Shown piece after piece: positions 59,767-64,000 of a stretch of DNA of 64,000 nucleotides. The position numbers were made by a program, and so were the translations under genes. Source of the DNA: Palsa-360 sp963710315. Lineage in GTDB: Bacteria > Acidobacteriota > Terriglobia > Acidiferrales > UBA7541. How positions within the stretch are numbered: the stretch's first letter is position 1; every line of letters starts with the position of its first letter. The notes under the pieces are model-generated. The model worked only from the letters and a program-made list of their open reading frames with translations, searched no databases and was not told where the DNA came from. The DNA is taken from NCBI GenBank assembly GCA_963710315.1, contig CAVPZW010000008.1:682001-746000 (forward strand), written 5' to 3'.

Positions 59767-62700
59767 TTGCCGGGTAAAAGAATTGCATTGCTGCTCGCGG
59801 GGCTGTTTGCGTTGCTCGCAGCTATGGGTGCGCCGCTTGCCGCGCAGGACAATGCGGACGCCGACACGGCCGCCGATTCGCAGCTAGCAGGGACTGTACG
59901 CGCTGCGGATGGCACGGCTGTTCCCGGCGCGACCTTGCGCGTCATTCAGACATCCACTGGGAAGGCCTGGATAACCTGGACGGATGAAGAGGGGAATTTC
60001 GAATTTCCGGCTCTTCCCGCGGGCCATTTTCGCGCGGAAGTTTCGCAACTCGGTTTCGTGCCCGCAACCAAGGAAATCGATCTGGCTTCGGGAACAAAAA
60101 CTCCAGCCGATCTGAAAATGGATATCGCAACGCTCGCGGAGATTGCCGCTCCTCTTGAGGCGGAGAATGCAGCCAAGGCAGCAACCGCGCCGCCGGCAAA
60201 TGAAAGCGCCAAGTCCGCACAGGCAGCTGCATCAACCGCGAGTGGCGCGGCATCCGCCACATCGAATCCAACCACAACTACAGCAAGCAGCGGTGCGGCC
60301 ACACCTTCTCGCGGAGGCAATGGAGGCCAGCGCGGTGGCGGCCGCAACGGACCTCCGGGCGGCCCCGGCGGCGCCAACGGACAGGGCGGCGGGCGGCGCG
60401 CATTTCAGCAAGTGGGCCTAAACGGCCAAGATCAAAATCCCGCCGAAATCGGGACCGAAGATCAAACAGTTCCGGAAGCCGGCGGGCAGCTCGGACAAGT
60501 CGCTTCGGCCGACGCCGTTCAAATGATCGGAACTGTGGCGATGGGCCTGATGCCGGCGGGCGGATTTCCGCAACCTGGCGATGGCGGATTTGCAAACGGC
60601 GACAATGGCATGCCGGGGCAAGGCGTTCCCGGCGGTGGCGGCCCACCAGGCGGTCCAGGCGGAGGGGGATTTGGCGGCGGCCCCGGCGGAGGTGGGCGCG
60701 GTGGTCCGCGCGGCGGAGGCGGTGCACGCGGACCGCGCGGCGCGCCGCAGGGAGTTGCCGCGTTGTGGGGCGCGCAGCGCGTGATGCGCCAGCGCATCAA
60801 TCGCATGCACTACAGTTTCTACGATACGGTTGGAGATTCCGCGCTGAACGCGCGGCCATATTCTCTCTACCAGGCCAACCCGCCCAAAATTTCCAGCTGG
60901 ACGGAATCCGCCGGGATGAACATCGGCGGGCCGCTGAAAATTCCGCACGTGTACGACGGCAGCGACAAAACATTTTTCTACATCAATTTTGGCGGCACAT
61001 GGTCGCGAAGTCCGGTGGACCAATTTTCCACCGTGCCTACGCTGGCGGAGAGAAACGGCGACTTCAGCGCGGACAATGTTCAGCTCTACAACCCCTTGTC
61101 GAACCTGACGGGGCCTCGAACACTGATGAGCAATGCGGGCTGCTACCAGGCCACACCCTCTTCCCCGTTGCCTCCTGTCGGCACATGTATCCCAACCAGC
61201 ATGATCAGCGCTCAGTCCAGCAATCTGCTGGCATACATCCCCATGCCCAATATCCCGTTGACGAATGTCGCCGGGCAGAATTTCAACTATCACCTGCAGA
61301 CCAATCTCCCCGGCCTTAGCAACCGTTTGAACGTAAACGTCACGCACCAGATTTCGTCGAAGCTGAGCTTGCAGGTGAACTACAATCTCAGCAATGGCAC
61401 GTCGCATTCGCTAAACAGTTTTCCGGGGATCGAAGGGAACACCTTCACGCGCGGGCAGAGCGTGATGATCGGGCTGACCCAGAACTGGACGAAAACCTTT
61501 TCTCATACTTCGCAATTATATTTTTCGCGCAACCGGTCGCTGGGCCTAAACGAATTTTCCAATACGACGGACATCGGCTCGCAGATTGGCCTGACCGGAA
61601 TTTCGCCGAACGCGTTCGATTACGGCCTGCCTTCCATCAATTTCACCAACTTCACGGGACTGAGCGATCCGAATTTTTCGCTGAGCCGCAGCCAGACGTA
61701 CCGCTACGTGGACGGCCTCCAATGGACCAAGACTAAACACACCGTCAAGGTCGGAGGCGAAGTCCGCAAGATGGACATCAACCGCGATTCCGATCCCGCG
61801 CCGAACGGGCAATTTTCATTTACCGGATTGATGACCAGCCAACTCTCCTCCACCGGCGCGCCGCTCCCTTCGCCCGCCAATTGCCAGACGGTTACCTCCT
61901 CCGGGCCATGTATCGGAAACGATTTCGCGGATTTCCTGCTGGGCTATCCTGCCAATACCCGGGTGCAGTATGGCGACACTGCCACATACTTTCGCAACTG
62001 GGGCTTCATCGGCTACGCTACTGACGATTGGCACATGTTCCCGAAATTCACGCTGACCTACGGCGTGCGCTACGAGGCGTTCACTCCGCCCACGGAAATC
62101 AACGGCCACATCGCTAATCTCTCTGTAAATTCGGATTTCACACAGGTGCAATGCGTTACGCCCGTCGCGACGAATGGTTGCGCTGCGGGCCCCACGGCGT
62201 CGCTGTTCCACGGCCACTACAATAATTGGGCGCCCCGCCTGGCCATCGCATGGCAGCCCCCTGGCAAATGGTTTTCCGGACAGCACCAGCTGACGTTTCG
62301 AGCCGGCTTCAGCATGTTTTATGTCGAGTCCTATTTGAATACGCTCGCAAGTGAAATGGCCAACCAGCCGCCCTTCGCCACTGCGAGCACTCTGACGCAG
62401 CAGACGGCAACCACTGTCCCTTTGAGTTTTCAGACCAACTTGTCCACGGCCCTGCCAGGCGCGGTGACCAATACCGTTGCGGTGAACCCCAACTATCAAG
62501 TTCCCTACGCCATGATTTGGAATGCCGGCTTTGAATATAATTTGGCGCGAAGCACATTCCTCGAAGTGATGTACACGGGCACGCGCGGCGTGCATCTCGA
62601 CGAGCTTCTTGGGTACGGGCCTTCCACCACAAACCCGAACGTGGCGGGATTTACGTACGATACCTCCGGCGCGTTCTCCAACTTCAACGCGTTGCAGGTA

Positions 62701-63399
62701 CGCTTGCAAAAACGTATGACGCGCGGCCTCATGTTCATGGCGCGCTACACGTTCTCAAAGTCTTTGGACGATGCCAGCACAATTGGCGGAGGCGGCCAAA
62801 CGGTCATTCAAAATAACGCCGATCCGCGCGCCGATTACGGCCTGTCTTCCTTCAACATGACGCATCAATTCCTCGGCCAGTTCAGCTATCAGCTCCCGTT
62901 CGGCGACCGACAGCGCTTTGCCACCAAGGGCTGGCAGAAAGACGTGTTTGGCGCGTGGCGCATGAATGGCACGTTCACGGCGCATTCGGGCACTCCTTAC
63001 ACCGTGCGAGTGTTCTCGACCAACCAAGCCTGCCAAAATGTTCCCGGCACGAACTCCGAGCGCGCCGACCAGTCCGGCATTTCCTCCATTTCAAATCCGA
63101 CGGTTTCGCAATGGTTCAACACGGCCGCGTTTAGTATTCCCACTTCGTGTTTTGGCGATGCGCCGCGCAACTCCGTGATCGGCCCCGGCGCGTTCACGAT
63201 CAATTCAGGCGTGACCAAGACAATCCAATTCGGTCACGACGGCCTGCGGCGGCTGGACATCAGTTGGGAAACGAGCAACCTGCTGAATCATCCGAACTAC
63301 TCCGGGTTGTCAACCGTGCTGGGGTCCAAGACGTTTGGCGAAATCACCAGCGTTGCGGGAATGCGCACGATGACATTTACCACGAGGCTCAATTTCTGA
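59767..63399 (+). CDS. TonB-receptor-like barrel protein with Gly-rich linker (receptor 4)
   Basis: 1210 residues from TTG 59767; no strong ribosome site. A signal peptide (ALLLAGLFALLAAMGAPLAAQ) precedes a carboxypeptidase-regulatory Ig fold (GTVRAADGTAVPGATLRV). A long low-complexity region follows (about residues 130-330; Ala/Thr/Ser, then runs of Gly, Pro, Arg). The usual plug phrases are missing. A barrel similar to receptors 1-3 follows (NIGGPLKIPHVYDGSDKTF, LGYPANTRVQYGDTATYFR) and ends in Phe. The frame is intact. Its stop overlaps the start of the next VWFA gene, so they are probably translated together. Confidence 0.85.
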   Translation: MPGKRIALLLAGLFALLAAMGAPLAAQDNADADTAADSQLAGTVRAADGTAVPGATLRVIQTSTGKAWITWTDEEGNFEFPALPAGHFRAEVSQLGFVPATKEIDLASGTKTPADLKMDIATLAEIAAPLEAENAAKAATAPPANESAKSAQAAASTASGAASATSNPTTTTASSGAATPSRGGNGGQRGGGRNGPPGGPGGANGQGGGRRAFQQVGLNGQDQNPAEIGTEDQTVPEAGGQLGQVASADAVQMIGTVAMGLMPAGGFPQPGDGGFANGDNGMPGQGVPGGGGPPGGPGGGGFGGGPGGGGRGGPRGGGGARGPRGAPQGVAALWGAQRVMRQRINRMHYSFYDTVGDSALNARPYSLYQANPPKISSWTESAGMNIGGPLKIPHVYDGSDKTFFYINFGGTWSRSPVDQFSTVPTLAERNGDFSADNVQLYNPLSNLTGPRTLMSNAGCYQATPSSPLPPVGTCIPTSMISAQSSNLLAYIPMPNIPLTNVAGQNFNYHLQTNLPGLSNRLNVNVTHQISSKLSLQVNYNLSNGTSHSLNSFPGIEGNTFTRGQSVMIGLTQNWTKTFSHTSQLYFSRNRSLGLNEFSNTTDIGSQIGLTGISPNAFDYGLPSINFTNFTGLSDPNFSLSRSQTYRYVDGLQWTKTKHTVKVGGEVRKMDINRDSDPAPNGQFSFTGLMTSQLSSTGAPLPSPANCQTVTSSGPCIGNDFADFLLGYPANTRVQYGDTATYFRNWGFIGYATDDWHMFPKFTLTYGVRYEAFTPPTEINGHIANLSVNSDFTQVQCVTPVATNGCAAGPTASLFHGHYNNWAPRLAIAWQPPGKWFSGQHQLTFRAGFSMFYVESYLNTLASEMANQPPFATASTLTQQTATTVPLSFQTNLSTALPGAVTNTVAVNPNYQVPYAMIWNAGFEYNLARSTFLEVMYTGTRGVHLDELLGYGPSTTNPNVAGFTYDTSGAFSNFNALQVRLQKRMTRGLMFMARYTFSKSLDDASTIGGGGQTVIQNNADPRADYGLSSFNMTHQFLGQFSYQLPFGDRQRFATKGWQKDVFGAWRMNGTFTAHSGTPYTVRVFSTNQACQNVPGTNSERADQSGISSISNPTVSQWFNTAAFSIPTSCFGDAPRNSVIGPGAFTINSGVTKTIQFGHDGLRRLDISWETSNLLNHPNYSGLSTVLGSKTFGEITSVAGMRTMTFTTRLNF

Positions 63400-64000
63400 T
63401 GGCGGCGCGAAAAACAATTCGGCGGCGTGTAGTGGCGGCGATCGCCGGCGTGTCTCTCTTCGGTGCGCCGCTCTCTGCACCGCTTGGCGCGCAGAGTTCC
63501 CAGCCGCAAGCGCAACAAGCGCAGGCGGCACCCGTCAATCCTCGCCAAGGTCCGGCACCGCCGCCGCCCGCCGCCAAGCCGCTGCCGGGCGGAAAAGCGA
63601 CCATCCGCTCGACCGTGAGCCTTGTGGAAATCGATGTGCAAGTGACCAACCGCGACGGCAAGCCGGTGAAAGGGCTGAAGCAAGAGCAGTTCACCGTGAC
63701 CGAAGACGGCAAGGCGCAAAAAATATCGTCCTTCGAGTACAACGATATCGAGCAGGTGGAAACCGCGGGCAAAGGAGACGAGGCCCCCATCACGGTTTCG
63801 CTCGGAGCCGTTACTTCTCCGGAGGAAGTCAAGGCGGTGGTGCGCGATCACCGCATGATCGTGCTGTTTTTCGATCTTACGTCCCTGCAAACGGAAGACC
63901 TGCTGCGCTCCACGCGCGCCGCGCAAAAGTATTTGCAGGAGCAGATGACTCCGGCGGATCTTGTGGGCGTGGTGGCCTTCGGCAACACGCTGAAAGTTGT
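63399..64000 (+). CDS. VWFA-related exported protein, N-terminal part (3' partial)
   Basis: The ATG at 63399 overlaps the receptor stop (TGATG). The frame is open to the end of the window (200 residues seen). A signal peptide (RRRVVAAIAGVSLFGAPLSAPLG) is followed by a Gln/Pro-rich stretch and the family start STVSLVEIDVQVTNRDGKP with LKQEQFTVTEDGK. The VWFA domain then begins (MIVLFFDLTSLQTEDLLRS); here the metal loop reads DLTSL, close to DxSxS. It continues beyond the window. Coupling to a TonB-type barrel suggests the two work together at the outer membrane. Confidence 0.85.
   Translation, partial: MAARKTIRRRVVAAIAGVSLFGAPLSAPLGAQSSQPQAQQAQAAPVNPRQGPAPPPPAAKPLPGGKATIRSTVSLVEIDVQVTNRDGKPVKGLKQEQFTVTEDGKAQKISSFEYNDIEQVETAGKGDEAPITVSLGAVTSPEEVKAVVRDHRMIVLFFDLTSLQTEDLLRSTRAAQKYLQEQMTPADLVGVVAFGNTLKV

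Overview
The window looks like chromosomal DNA of a member of the Acidobacteriota. The signs are four very large Oar-type TonB-dependent receptors with carboxypeptidase-regulatory N-terminal domains, VWFA-related secreted proteins cut by both window ends, many exported beta-propeller or beta-barrel proteins, and a moderately high GC content. The class cannot be fixed from the sequence alone. No rRNA, tRNA, CRISPR array, phage module or transposase gene was found.

Layout. 1-3.6 kb: the end of a VWFA protein, then two converging exported alpha/beta hydrolases separated by a perfect 16-bp hairpin. 3.8-7.4 kb: a gamma-glutamylcyclotransferase-like gene and a ~600-residue acyl-CoA dehydrogenase (both with broken frames), a small membrane protein and an SDR reductase. 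7.5-15.7 kb: TonB receptor 1, a secreted protein of unknown function, a HEAT-repeat protein, a Tat-exported haloacetate-dehalogenase-like hydrolase and a DoxX membrane protein. 15.9-26.3 kb: the cell-shape block, with a membrane-anchored FecR-domain protein, mreB, mreC, mreD, mrdA (PBP2), rodA and an RNase E/G gene carrying a ~510-residue insert. 26.3-30 kb: an accessory island with a TIR-domain gene, small unknown genes, two copies of a 245-bp palindromic element, a second repeat pair and a hicBA toxin-antitoxin pair. 30-38 kb: a double SnoaL-like protein, two universal stress proteins with CRP-like sites upstream, TonB receptor 2, a serine hydrolase and a CitE-like lyase. 38-46 kb: an NtrC-type regulator and three exported proteins (a propeller protein, an OmpA/PKD porin-like protein and an NHL propeller). 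46-54.7 kb: TonB receptor 3 and a sigma-54 response regulator, histidine kinase and lipoprotein unit. 54.8-64 kb: glycine oxidase, a VirB10-like exported protein, a VOC protein, two small proteins, a polysaccharide deacetylase, TonB receptor 4 and a VWFA gene overlapping its stop codon.

At least eight genes contain single-base insertions or deletions. Several compensate each other within tens of bases while the protein similarity carries on in the next frame, and essential-type genes (mrdA, rodA) are affected. This points to sequencing or assembly error more than to gene decay, so coordinates for these genes span all the pieces.

The most interesting biology is in the accessory island: a TIR gene with the NADase-type glutamate; a MITE-like element whose two copies show a compensatory base-pair change in their 21-bp stem; and hicBA bracketed by a second repeat. 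Next come the RNase E/G with its Arg/Gly-rich and His/Glu-rich insert, and a dispersed inverted-repeat family sharing one core motif. None of these is proven to be a new system.
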